From: Massilia sp. TS11
GTDB taxonomy: Bacteria; Pseudomonadota; Gammaproteobacteria; Burkholderiales; Burkholderiaceae_D
Reading direction: 5' to 3'
DNA length: 64,000 nucleotides
Assembly (NCBI RefSeq): GCF_022012445.1
Contig: NZ_JAKLTS010000002.1
Span: forward strand, 62,001-126,000
The notes beneath the pieces are model-generated. The model saw only the letters and a program-made list of their open reading frames with translations. It was not told the DNA's origin and did not search any database. Numbering within the stretch: the first letter of the stretch is position 1; each line of letters opens with the position of its first letter. Shown here piece after piece: positions 20,273-28,705 of the stretch. The translations under genes and the position numbers were made by a program.

Positions 20273-21814
20273 TCAGGCGCGCCGCTGGCGTCCGATCAGG
20301 ACGGCGGCGCCCACTGCCAGCAGGCAGAGCAGCAGCACGCCGGCATTGCCGACGCGCACATACGGGGTCAGGCCCTGCCGGCCCTGGACCGTGCCGCTCA
20401 GGGTGCCGCGCTGGTAAAACGGCAGCATCTGGCGCACCTGGCCGTCGGCGTCGATGATGGCGGTGGCGCCGTTATTGGTGGCGCGCAGCACCGGCCGCCC
20501 GGTTTCGAGCGCGCGCATCTGCGACAGCTGCAGGTGCTGGGGAATCGCCACGCTCTCGCCATACCAGGCCATATTCGACACATTCAGCAGGATCGTGGCC
20601 GGGGCCGCGCTGGCGCGCAGATTGGCCGCGATCTCCTCGCCGAACAGGTCTTCGTAGCAGATATTCGGCAGCACGCGCTGGTCGCGCACGGCCATGGCCG
20701 GCTGGACCGGACCGCCGGGCGTGAAGTCGCCCAGGGGAATGCGCATCAGCTCGGTGAACCAGCGAAAGCCGGGCGGAATGAATTCGCCGAAGGGCACCAG
20801 GTGGCGCTTGTCGTAGCGGTAGCTGCCGCCTTCGGGCGCAAAGCCGAGCACGCTGTTGGCATAGCGGCTCGGGCTGTCGGCCAGGGGAATCCCAAACAGC
20901 AGCGCGCTGCGGCTGTCGCGCGCATACGCGGCCAGGCTGTCCAGATAGCCGGGCGGCAGCTGTTGCGGGAACAGCACGATCGCCGTTTCCGGCGCCGCCA
21001 CCAGGTCGGCCGGCTGGCGCGTCAGCAGGTCGCGGTAGAGCAGCAGGGCGCTGTCGATGCGGGCGGCGTCGAATTTCTCGCTCTGGGCGATATTGCCCTG
21101 GTTCAAGCGTACGCTGATGGCGTTGCCGCTCGGGCTGGTCCAGGCGATCTGGCCGAAGCCGACGGCGGCCGCGGCCACGGCCGCCAGCGCGCCGATCCCG
21201 GCCCAGCGCTGGCGCTGGATCAGCATGACGAGGGCGCCGCCGCACAGGGCCGTGGCCCAGCCGAGGCCGTAGACACCGAACACGGGCGCCAGGCTGGCCA
21301 GCGGACTGGTGGTGTGGACATAGCCGCTGCTGACCCAGGGAATGCCGGTGAAGAGCCAGCCGCGCACCCATTCGCCCAGGCTCCAGCAGGCCGGCAGCAC
21401 GGCCAGGAAGAACCAGGCAATGCCGATCGCAAAGCGCTGCCGCAGCCAGCTGGCGGCGGCCATGGCGGCGCTGAAGAACAGGCCCATGTAGCAGCCGAGC
21501 AGCACGACGGCCACGGCCGCCAGCAGCCAGGGCAGATTGCCGAAGCGGTGCATGGCCACATGCAGCCAGTGCATGCCGGCCACCGACCAGCCGAGCCCGA
21601 AGGCCCAGCCGATCCAGGCGGCGCGCCGCGGCGCGGGCACCAGGCCGACCTGGTAGAACAGGAAGCCGATGCTGGCGATGGCCAGCCACCAGTTGCCAAA
21701 CGGGGCGAAGGCAAACACCGACGCCGCGCCGGCCGCCATGGCCAGGCCCATCGCGCGCAGCAGGGGGCGCGGGCCCTGATGCTCGGCCGCCGAGCGCAGG
21801 AAAGGCTGGCGCAT
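20273..21814 (-). CDS. lnt: Apolipoprotein N-acyltransferase
   Basis: A 513-residue inner-membrane enzyme that N-acylates the terminal cysteine of lipoproteins. About seven hydrophobic helices in the first 230 residues precede a nitrilase-type periplasmic domain. The catalytic triad can be placed at Glu276 (AAPETAI), Lys336 (KRHLVPFGEF) and Cys386 (ICYED). The start codon shares one base with the corC stop. The lnt-corC-ybeY-phoH-miaB order is the classic proteobacterial arrangement. Confidence 0.96.
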   Translation of the reverse strand: MRQPFLRSAAEHQGPRPLLRAMGLAMAAGAASVFAFAPFGNWWLAIASIGFLFYQVGLVPAPRRAAWIGWAFGLGWSVAGMHWLHVAMHRFGNLPWLLAAVAVVLLGCYMGLFFSAAMAAASWLRQRFAIGIAWFFLAVLPACWSLGEWVRGWLFTGIPWVSSGYVHTTSPLASLAPVFGVYGLGWATALCGGALVMLIQRQRWAGIGALAAVAAAAVGFGQIAWTSPSGNAISVRLNQGNIAQSEKFDAARIDSALLLYRDLLTRQPADLVAAPETAIVLFPQQLPPGYLDSLAAYARDSRSALLFGIPLADSPSRYANSVLGFAPEGGSYRYDKRHLVPFGEFIPPGFRWFTELMRIPLGDFTPGGPVQPAMAVRDQRVLPNICYEDLFGEEIAANLRASAAPATILLNVSNMAWYGESVAIPQHLQLSQMRALETGRPVLRATNNGATAIIDADGQVRQMLPFYQRGTLSGTVQGRQGLTPYVRVGNAGVLLLCLLAVGAAVLIGRQRRA

Positions 21815-22701
21815 CAGTCGTGCACGGCCTCTTCGTCGGCCGGTGGCAGTTTCTCCACCAGCAGGACGTGGGCCTGGCGCGCGTCGGCGCGCAGCACTTC
21901 GAAGCGCAGGGCGCCGAGCGTGAACTGCTCGCCCTTGTGCGGCACCCGGCCCAGGTGATTGGCCACCAGGCCGCCGATGGTGTCGACGTCCTCGTCGGAC
22001 AGGCTGGCGCCGATGGCCTCGTTGAACTGGCTGATCTCGGTCAGCGCGCGCACGCGCCAGCGCGGGCCGAACTGGCCCTCCTTGACCGAGATGATGTTGT
22101 CCTCTTCCTCGTCGAAGTCGTATTCGTCCTCGATGTCGCCGACGATCTGTTCGAGCACGTCCTCGATCGTGATCAGGCCGGCCACGCCGCTGTATTCATC
22201 GACCACGATGGCCATGTGGTTGTGGTTGGCGCGGAAGTCGCGCAGCAGCACGTTCAGGCGCTTGGACTCGGGGATGAACACGGCCGGACGCAGCATGTCG
22301 CGCACGTCGAAGCTGTCCTGGTCGGCGTAGTAGCGCAGCAGGTCCTTGGCCAGCAGGATGCCGACCACCTTGTCGCGGTTGCCTTCGATGGCGGGAAAGC
22401 GCGAGTGCGCCGTTTCCAGCACGATCGGCAGCCATTGCTCGATCGGCTTGCTGATGTCGATCACGTCCATCTGCGAGCGCGGCACCATGATGTCGCGCGC
22501 CGACAGGTCGGACACCTGGAACACGCCTTCGATCATCGACAGCGCATCGGCATCGAGCAGATTGCGTTCGTGGGCGTCGTGCAGGATGTCGAGCAGTTCG
22601 GCGCGGTTTTCCGGCTCGGGAGAAATAAGGGCGGTCAGCCGCTCCAGCAGGGAGCGGTGAGGTTTGGCATCCGGACGGATGTCACTAGGGTGCTCGGGCA
22701 T
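21814..22701 (-). CDS. corC: CorC/HlyC-family CBS-domain protein (magnesium and cobalt efflux type)
   Basis: A 295-residue cytoplasmic protein with a tandem CBS pair (about residues 65-185, including RDIMVPRSQM and MAIVVDEYSGVAGLITIEDVLE) followed by a C-terminal CorC_HlyC domain. CorC is linked to Mg/Co homeostasis through CorA. There is no membrane domain, as expected for CorC rather than the longer CNNM-like proteins. It is operon-linked upstream of lnt. Confidence 0.93.
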   Translation of the reverse strand: MPEHPSDIRPDAKPHRSLLERLTALISPEPENRAELLDILHDAHERNLLDADALSMIEGVFQVSDLSARDIMVPRSQMDVIDISKPIEQWLPIVLETAHSRFPAIEGNRDKVVGILLAKDLLRYYADQDSFDVRDMLRPAVFIPESKRLNVLLRDFRANHNHMAIVVDEYSGVAGLITIEDVLEQIVGDIEDEYDFDEEEDNIISVKEGQFGPRWRVRALTEISQFNEAIGASLSDEDVDTIGGLVANHLGRVPHKGEQFTLGALRFEVLRADARQAHVLLVEKLPPADEEAVHD

Positions 22702-22774
22702 AGTTGGCGTGAAGCCGTTGTTGCGAAGCGCCTAGGATACCACGAGCGGCGCCCGTGGCAGCCGTTTCGGGCGT

Positions 22775-23236
22775 TCAGGCATAGGGATCGGCAAAGCCCA
22801 GGCCGGCCAGAATCTCGGTCTCGAGGGCTTCCATTTCATTGGCTTCGTCCTCGTCCATGTGGTCGTAGCCCTGGGCATGCAGAACCCCGTGCACGACCAG
22901 ATGGGCCGCATGCTCCTCGAGCGTCTTGCCCTGTTCCTTGGCCTCGGTTTCGAGCACATCGCTGCACAGGATGATGTCGGCCCGGGTCGGCTCGTCGTCC
23001 GCGATGTCCTCGCCCTCGTTGTAGGCGAAGGTCAGCACATTGGTCGCATAGTCCTTGCCGCGGTAGGCCTGGTTCAGGGCGCGCCCCTCGGCCGCGTCGA
23101 CGAAGCGGATGGTCAGCTCGGCCGGTGCGAACAGGGCGGCCTGCACCCAGCGGCGCAGGCGCGGGCGCGGCAGAGCGGCGGCCAGGCGCTCGTCGGCGAA
23201 TTGGACGGATAAGCTCAGCTTATTTTTTTCGGACAT
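22775..23236 (-). CDS. ybeY: Endoribonuclease YbeY (rRNA maturation factor)
   Basis: A 153-residue zinc-dependent endoribonuclease for 16S rRNA 3'-end maturation and 70S quality control. The H-x3-H-x5-H motif is His116, His120 and His126 ([11 protein letters not shown]). The ATG at 23236 is inside the 3' end of phoH (17-base overlap), a typical coupling. The longer upstream frame is an antisense-like shadow. It is slightly longer at the C-terminus than E. coli YbeY but otherwise regular. Confidence 0.95.
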   Translation of the reverse strand: MSEKNKLSLSVQFADERLAAALPRPRLRRWVQAALFAPAELTIRFVDAAEGRALNQAYRGKDYATNVLTFAYNEGEDIADDEPTRADIILCSDVLETEAKEQGKTLEEHAAHLVVHGVLHAQGYDHMDEDEANEMEALETEILAGLGFADPYA

Positions 23237-24248
23237 GTTTAGCCTCGCTAATGGGCTTGGGCAGGGGCAGCTCGGCTGCCTTGTCATAGGCGTCGACGAT
23301 GCGCGCCACCAGCGGATGGCGCACCACGTCGGCGCTGGAGAACTGGGTGAAGCCGATCCCGCGCACGCCGCGCAGCACATGCAGGGCGTCGACCAGGCCG
23401 GACTTCTGGGTCTTGTGCAGGTCGACCTGGGTGACGTCGCCCGTGACCACGGCTTTCGAGCCGAAGCCGATGCGGGTCAGGAACATCTTCATCTGCTCGA
23501 CCGTCGTGTTCTGGGCCTCGTCCAGAATCACGAAGGCGTGGTTGAGCGTGCGCCCGCGCATGTAGGCGAGCGGGGCGATTTCGATCACCTGCTTTTCGAA
23601 CATCTTCTGCGTGCGGTCGAAGCCGAGCAGATCGTAGAGGGCGTCGTAAAGGGGGCGCAGATAGGGATCGACCTTCTGGTTGAGGTCGCCCGGCAGGAAG
23701 CCCAGGCGCTCGCCGGCCTCGACAGCCGGACGGGTCAGGATGATGCGTTTCACGGCATCGCGCTCGAGCGCGTCGACGGCGCAGGCCACGGCCAGATAGG
23801 TCTTGCCAGTGCCGGCCGGACCGACCCCGAAACTGATGTCGTGCTCGAGGATGGACTTCAGATAGCCGATCTGGTGCGGGGTGCGCCCGCGCAGATCGCT
23901 GCGGCGCGTCTTCAGCACTGGGCTCGTCATGTCGAGCTCGGCCGCGTCCTCGACCGGCGCGTGTTCGAGCGCCGGCTGCAGGCCCGAGCGCTGCTCGACC
24001 AGGGCCAGCTGGACTTCCTCGATCGGCACCACTTTGTTGGCGACGGCGTAGAAGCGCTCGAGAATCTTGACGGCGCGCTCGGCGTTGTCGCCGCTGACGA
24101 TGAATTTCTCGCCGCGCCGGAAGATGGTCACGTCGAGGGCGGCCGAGATCTGGCGCAGGTTTTCATCGAGCGGCCCGCACAGGTGCGCCAGGCGCGTGTT
24201 GTCGAGCGGCTCGGGAATGAAGTAATGGGGCTGGACGGGTTTTTTCAA
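23220..24248 (-). CDS. ybeZ: PhoH family ATPase (YbeZ)
   Basis: A 342-residue PhoH-like P-loop ATPase. Walker A GPAGTGKT is at 143-150, Walker B reads FVILDEAQN, and an N-terminal KH-like region precedes them. YbeZ works with YbeY in rRNA metabolism. Translation starts at a TTG that overlaps the miaB stop (TTGA), a 4-base coupling. Confidence 0.95.
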   Translation of the reverse strand: MKKPVQPHYFIPEPLDNTRLAHLCGPLDENLRQISAALDVTIFRRGEKFIVSGDNAERAVKILERFYAVANKVVPIEEVQLALVEQRSGLQPALEHAPVEDAAELDMTSPVLKTRRSDLRGRTPHQIGYLKSILEHDISFGVGPAGTGKTYLAVACAVDALERDAVKRIILTRPAVEAGERLGFLPGDLNQKVDPYLRPLYDALYDLLGFDRTQKMFEKQVIEIAPLAYMRGRTLNHAFVILDEAQNTTVEQMKMFLTRIGFGSKAVVTGDVTQVDLHKTQKSGLVDALHVLRGVRGIGFTQFSSADVVRHPLVARIVDAYDKAAELPLPKPISEAKHVRKK

Positions 24249-25606
24249 CTTGCTTGCGCCACGCTGTCGCTGCGCGGGACGATTTCACCGCGCAAGGTGT
24301 AGTCGTGGCTTTCCGTGATGTGAACGTCGATGAAGTGGCCAGTCAGCTGCTGGCCGTGGGCGCCGCCTTCGAAGTTGACGACGCGGTTCGATTCGGTACG
24401 CCCCTGCAGTTCGGTGCCGCCGCGCTTGGACGGGCCTTCGACCAGGATGCGCTGCACGCTGCCGACCATGGCCTGGCCGTTGCGGCGCGTGTTCTCGTCG
24501 AGCAGGGCCTGCAGGCGGGCCAGGCGCGCCTGCTTGACGTCGCGCGGGGTGTCGTCGTGCAGATTGGCGGCCGGCGTGCCCGGGCGCTTGCTGAAGATGA
24601 AGCTGAAGCTGTTTTCAAAGCCCACGTCCTGGACCAGCTTCATCATGGCCTCGAAATCCTCCTCGGTCTCGCCGGGGAAGCCGACGATGAAGTCGGACGA
24701 GATGGCGATGTCGGGCCGCACGGCGCGGATGCGGCGGATGATCGACTTGTATTCGAGCGCCGTGTAGCCGCGCTTCATGGCGGCCAGAATCTTGTCCGAA
24801 CCATGCTGGACCGGCAGATACAGGTGGTTCACCAGTTGCGGGATGCGCGCATAGCAGTCGATCAGGCGCTGGCTGAATTCCTTCGGGTGGCTGGTCACGA
24901 AACGGATCCGCTCGATGCCCGGAATGGCGGCAACGTACTCGATCAACAGCGCAAAATCGGCGATCTCGCCGTCTTCCATCTTGCCGCGGTAGGCATTGAC
25001 GTTCTGCCCGAGGAGCGTGATTTCCTTCACGCCCTGGGCGGTCAGGCCGGCCACCTCGGCCAGCACGTCCTCGAAGCCGCGCGAGACTTCCTCGCCGCGC
25101 GTGTAGGGCACGACGCAGTAGGAGCAGTATTTGGAACAGCCTTCCATGATCGACACATAGGCCGTGGCGCCTTCGACGCGGGCGGGCGGCAGGTGGTCGA
25201 ATTTCTCGATTTCGGGGAAGGAGATGTCGACCTGGGCCGTGCCCGAGGCACGCCGCAGTTCGATCATCTTGGGCAGGCGGTGGATGGTCTGCGGACCGAA
25301 CACCACGTCGACGAAGGGGGCGCGCTTGACGATGGCCGCGCCCTCCTGCGAGGCGACGCAGCCGCCGACGCCGATGATCAGGTTGGGATTGGTTTTCTTC
25401 AATTCCTTCAGGCGGCCGAGGTCGGAAAACACCTTTTCCTGGGCTTTTTCGCGCACCGAGCAGGTGTTCAGCAGGATCAGGTCGGCATCATCGGGCGTGT
25501 CGGTACGCACCAGGCCGTCGGTGGCGTTCATCAGGTCGGCCATTTTGTCCGAGTCGTACTCGTTCATCTGGCACCCGAAGGTCTTGATAAAAACTTTCTT
25601 CTGCAT
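24245..25606 (-). CDS. miaB: tRNA-2-methylthio-N6-dimethylallyladenosine synthase
   Basis: A 453-residue radical-SAM methylthiotransferase that adds the 2-methylthio group to i6A37 of tRNAs. The N-terminal cluster cysteines are Cys12, Cys49 and Cys83. The radical-SAM CxxxCxxC is Cys157, Cys161 and Cys164 (CSKYCSYC). A C-terminal TRAM domain follows. It is the first gene of the ten-gene minus-strand operon; its promoter should be in the 144-base gap to the divergent gene. Confidence 0.97.
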   Translation of the reverse strand: MQKKVFIKTFGCQMNEYDSDKMADLMNATDGLVRTDTPDDADLILLNTCSVREKAQEKVFSDLGRLKELKKTNPNLIIGVGGCVASQEGAAIVKRAPFVDVVFGPQTIHRLPKMIELRRASGTAQVDISFPEIEKFDHLPPARVEGATAYVSIMEGCSKYCSYCVVPYTRGEEVSRGFEDVLAEVAGLTAQGVKEITLLGQNVNAYRGKMEDGEIADFALLIEYVAAIPGIERIRFVTSHPKEFSQRLIDCYARIPQLVNHLYLPVQHGSDKILAAMKRGYTALEYKSIIRRIRAVRPDIAISSDFIVGFPGETEEDFEAMMKLVQDVGFENSFSFIFSKRPGTPAANLHDDTPRDVKQARLARLQALLDENTRRNGQAMVGSVQRILVEGPSKRGGTELQGRTESNRVVNFEGGAHGQQLTGHFIDVHITESHDYTLRGEIVPRSDSVAQAS

Positions 25607-25676
25607 GGGGAGGGCGGTATTGCGGGAGGACGATAGTGTAGCCTATTTTGCGCTTTCTGCTCTGATGTTTGCTTTT

Positions 25677-25705
25677 TTGACATTGATTTGTCCAGAAAGT
25701 AAGCT
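25677..25705 (+). promoter_or_regulatory. Candidate sigma70 promoter
   Basis: A perfect -35 TTGACA (25677-25682), a 17-base spacer and TAAGCT (25700-25705) lie 45 bases upstream of the gene starting at 25751, in AT-rich DNA between divergent genes. The call is from consensus alone. Confidence 0.45.
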
Positions 25706-25750
25706 ACGTTGATATTGGCGAAATGCGCCAAGGAAAAATTGGAGACCTTC

Positions 25751-26329
25751 ATGGCAGGAAATCTCGCGTCCATCGCGATCACCGGGGCCAGTGCCGGCAA
25801 CCAGGCGCTCACGCGCGCGGGGTCGGAACGCAAGGCCGACAAGGCCATCATCGACATCGCCAAGGCCCTCAAGGAGTCGAATACCGTGGCCGCCCAGAAA
25901 GCCGTGCAGGACCTGCGCGGGGCGGTGCCGACCCAGAACGCCGCGACCGAAACCAGCGATGCCGTCAAAGCCCTCGACCAGGCCCTGAAATCGAATGACC
26001 TGCAGAAGGCCGCCGAGGCGTTTGCCAATTTGCAGCAGGCGCGCCAGCGCGCCCAGGGCAATGCCGCGCGCAATCCGGCCTCGGCCCAGCCCCAGGTGGG
26101 CGGCGCCACCGTGCAGCGGCGCGCCGACCGGCCCGAGGCTTCGGGCACGAGCAGCCCGGCCCCGCGCAGCAGCGACGACACGCGCGTCAAGCAGCAGGCG
26201 GCCAATGATGCAGCGGCCGCCGACGCGGCCCAGAAAGCTTTCCTGACGCGCCAGGAACTGGCGGCCAAGGCGGCCGACCAGCGCAAGGAACCGAGCGAAA
26301 AAGGTCAGCGCATCAACGTCACGGCCTGA
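25751..26329 (+). CDS. Hypothetical Ala/Gln-rich protein
   Basis: A 192-residue protein that I do not recognise. It has no signal peptide or membrane segment. The first 100 residues form regular amphipathic helices (KADKAIIDIAKALKES, QKAVQDLRGAV). The remainder is low-complexity Ala/Gln/Asp/Arg sequence likely to be disordered or coiled-coil. A GGAG ribosome-binding site precedes the ATG and a good promoter-like sequence lies upstream, so it is probably expressed. It is convergent with the next gene, 4 bases apart. Confidence 0.6.
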   Translation: MAGNLASIAITGASAGNQALTRAGSERKADKAIIDIAKALKESNTVAAQKAVQDLRGAVPTQNAATETSDAVKALDQALKSNDLQKAAEAFANLQQARQRAQGNAARNPASAQPQVGGATVQRRADRPEASGTSSPAPRSSDDTRVKQQAANDAAAADAAQKAFLTRQELAAKAADQRKEPSEKGQRINVTA

Positions 26330-26333
26330 GCCC

Positions 26334-26738
26334 TCAGCGCCCGGGCAGGCCGAGGGCGCGTCCCATCGCCTCGCCCAGGGCCAGCAGGCCGCTGGCCGGG
26401 CGAATCATCACTTCAAACGCGACGATGCGGCCATCGGGTCCGAACTGGATCAGATCGATGCCCTTCAACTGCTTGTCGCCGACGCGCGCCGCGAATTCCA
26501 GGCCGACATCGGCGTTTCCTGACTCAAACTCCCTCTCGTAACGGAAGTCCTCGAAGGTCCGCATCGCGGCCTGCAGGATGCGCACGACCCAGTCGGCGCC
26601 CTCGTAGGCCTGGTATTTCATGGGCGAGCGGAAACAAGCGGCCGGGTCCATCAATTCAGCCAGGGAACTGAAGTCGCGCGCGGCCACCATTGCATGCCAG
26701 CGCGACAGGGTCGCGGCGGCGGCGGGATGCAAGGCCAT
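26334..26738 (-). CDS. SnoaL/NTF2-like domain protein
   Basis: A 134-residue single-domain protein. Its pattern is an N-terminal helix with RWHAMVAARDFSSLAELM, a FRSPMKYQAYEG strand-loop, and later strands ending LIQFGPDGRIVAFEVMIRP. This fits the NTF2-like fold, used by small isomerases, hydrolases and ligand binders. The ATG at 26738 has a GGAG site nearby; the longer upstream frame has no domain. No substrate can be inferred. The gene is alone on this strand. Confidence 0.65.
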   Translation of the reverse strand: MALHPAAAATLSRWHAMVAARDFSSLAELMDPAACFRSPMKYQAYEGADWVVRILQAAMRTFEDFRYEREFESGNADVGLEFAARVGDKQLKGIDLIQFGPDGRIVAFEVMIRPASGLLALGEAMGRALGLPGR

Positions 26739-26962
26739 GGAGGTCTCCTCAAATGTGCGCCACGGCAGGTGGCATGGTGGTGAAATGCCCTTATTGCAAG
26801 TTTTCCAAGGATAGCTTGATTCGACACAAACCCGCCAGGACCCAGTTTGTTTGAATGGCAAGGCGGTCCCCAACATGAATTCGGGGAACTTACTCGGGTG
26901 GATATTGGTCTTTGACTACGTTCGCTCCCGAACTGTTTCAACCCAACCAATGAGGCAAAACC

Positions 26963-27397
26963 ATGGCACACCATGCACTTTCATCTCAGGAAAGCTACAA
27001 CCCCAACCATCTGCTGGACATTCTGCTCGGCAAGATGCAGTTGAAGAACGACGCCGCCCTCTCGCGCGCGCTCGAAGTGGCCCCGCCGGTGATCAGCAAG
27101 ATCCGCCACCACCGCCTGCCGGTCGGCGCGTCGCTGCTGATCCGCATGCACGAGGTCACGGGCATGAGCATCCGCGACCTGCGCGACCTGATGGGCGACC
27201 GCCGCACCAAGTACCGCCTGTCCGATGCGCAAGGCCGGCCGAAACCCGGCGACGTCAACGCCCAGGCGGCCGGCAAACCCGTGCAGAGCGCCAGCCCGAC
27301 GGCCGACACCATGGCCAGCGCCGGCCACACCCGCACCGACCCGGCCGCGCAGGCGAATGATGCCGGCAATGACGTGAAGCCGGATACGCGCAACTGA
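26963..27397 (+). CDS. Small helix-turn-helix-like protein with variable tail
   Basis: A 144-residue protein. Residues 15-80 form a compact helical domain (LLDILLGKMQLKNDAALSRALEVAPPVISKIRH and following) laid out like a Cro/XRE helix-turn-helix: a short helix, AALSRALEV, then PPVISKIRHHR as the probable recognition helix. The last 60 residues are a polar Ala/Thr/Asp tail. A DNA-binding regulatory role is inferred from this. It abuts the HDOD gene tail-to-tail with no spacer. Confidence 0.6.
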   Translation: MAHHALSSQESYNPNHLLDILLGKMQLKNDAALSRALEVAPPVISKIRHHRLPVGASLLIRMHEVTGMSIRDLRDLMGDRRTKYRLSDAQGRPKPGDVNAQAAGKPVQSASPTADTMASAGHTRTDPAAQANDAGNDVKPDTRN

Positions 27398-28240
27398 TCA
27401 GGCCAGCAGGACGGCGGCGATCTCGCCGTAGTGCAATTCCGTTTCGCGGAAGATGTGCAGGTAGGTCGCCTCGTCCAGGCCCATGGCCGTCCAGGCCACG
27501 CCCGACACCGGCGGCACCAGTTCGTCGCTGTCGTGGGCCAGATCCAGACCGTGCACAATGGCATTGGCCACGTGCACGATCGCAGCCAGAAAGCCGGCGC
27601 CCTGCCGGTCCGGCCCATGATGATTGGCAATTGCGCTGATCATCGTTTCCGAAAAATGCCAATGCTCGGCCAGACACAGCCCGGCCACCACGTGGTCGAG
27701 GCCGAGCACCGCATGTTCGGCCTCGAGCAGGAACAGGTCGTGCGCGGCGCGGTGCTCGAGCACCTCGGCATAGTCGTCGGGGAAGCAGGTGACCAGCACC
27801 AGGCGGCCGATATCGTGCAGCAGGCCGGCCGTGAACGCATAGTCCTGGTTGAATTTCAGATGGCGCGCCAGCACCCGCGCGGCGCAGGCGGTGGCGATCG
27901 AGTGGCGCCAGAAGCCGCGGTCGTCGAAGCCGCGGCAGCGCCCGTGCGGGAAGCAGCCGGTCAGCGCGGCCGTCATCACCAGATTGCGCGTGGCCTGAAA
28001 GCCGAGGTAATTGATGGCCTGCTGGATGGTCGTCACCTTGACCTGCAGGCCGTGCGAGGCGGAGTTGGCCATGCGCAGGGTCTTGGCCGTCAGCGCCTGG
28101 TCGTAGGACACTTTCTTCGCCAGCGTCCCGATATCGACGTCTTCCTGATCAATGCTATTGAGCAGGTCCATGACCACGGCCGGCAAGGTCGGCAGGTCGT
28201 CCAGGTGGGCCATCACATCGGCCAGGGCAAGTTGGCTCAT
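27398..28240 (-). CDS. HDOD domain signalling protein
   Basis: A 280-residue protein of the HDOD family, a catalytically degenerate relative of HD phosphohydrolases used in bacterial signalling. The N-terminus LPTLPAVVMDLLNSID is the usual HDOD opening. GLLHDIGRLVL is at about 140-150, and the later EHWHFSETMISAIANHHGP matches the family. The ATG at 28240 overlaps the stop of the upstream gene by 4 bases, so the pair is coupled. The upstream small protein may be a dedicated partner. Confidence 0.88.
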   Translation of the reverse strand: MSQLALADVMAHLDDLPTLPAVVMDLLNSIDQEDVDIGTLAKKVSYDQALTAKTLRMANSASHGLQVKVTTIQQAINYLGFQATRNLVMTAALTGCFPHGRCRGFDDRGFWRHSIATACAARVLARHLKFNQDYAFTAGLLHDIGRLVLVTCFPDDYAEVLEHRAAHDLFLLEAEHAVLGLDHVVAGLCLAEHWHFSETMISAIANHHGPDRQGAGFLAAIVHVANAIVHGLDLAHDSDELVPPVSGVAWTAMGLDEATYLHIFRETELHYGEIAAVLLA

Positions 28241-28590
28241 TGTTCGGGCGCCTTTTCCGTGCGAAAGTCCGTCAGATAGCGCCACAGGATGCCGGTGGCC
28301 CAGTCCATGTCGGCGTCGGGATCGTGTTTGCGGAAGAGGTGGGCCAGCCGCGTTTCCATCACGGCATGGCCCTCGGCGTCGGCCGCTTCCGGCGCAGCGC
28401 CGTCGGCCGGCGGGTCCTGCACCACGGCCACCGTGTGCACCTGATGGCGCGCCAGCGAGGCGATCATCGGGACCGTCAAGACGGTGCCCGCGGCCAGCAG
28501 AATGGCGCCGTTGTTATCCTGCACCTCGTCCGACAGCACCATACCGGGCCGCAGTTCGGCCAGGGCCAGTTGGTGGTAGAGCTTGCTCAT
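28237..28590 (-). CDS. Conserved hypothetical protein coupled to HDOD protein
   Basis: A 117-residue cytoplasmic protein. The N-terminal half (LALAELRPGMVLSDEVQDNNGAILLAAGTVLT) resembles the short beta-domain that precedes HD-GYP or HDOD modules in other signalling proteins. Here it is encoded as a separate coupled gene. The middle is a polar linker and the C-terminus a short helix. This likeness is from pattern only. It is the first gene of a two-gene unit divergent from the histidine kinase. Confidence 0.55.
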   Translation of the reverse strand: MSKLYHQLALAELRPGMVLSDEVQDNNGAILLAAGTVLTVPMIASLARHQVHTVAVVQDPPADGAAPEAADAEGHAVMETRLAHLFRKHDPDADMDWATGILWRYLTDFRTEKAPEQ

Positions 28591-28636
28591 AGGCGCCTCC
28601 GTGGTTGCAGTGATCTTAGCAAACTTTTCCCTTCAC

Positions 28637-28665
28637 TTGCCAAGACGCAAGCGTTCTTTTACATT
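28637..28665 (+). promoter_or_regulatory. Candidate promoter for the histidine kinase gene
   Basis: TTGCCA (28637-28642), a 17-base spacer and TACATT (28660-28665), 40 bases before the ATG at 28706, in the gap between divergent genes. A short CTTGC/GCAAG palindrome overlaps the -35 and could be an operator. Consensus resemblance only. Confidence 0.4.
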
Positions 28666-28705
28666 GACAGAAAAAGACCGCAGCGCACAGAGCGCGGGAG
28701 GGGTG

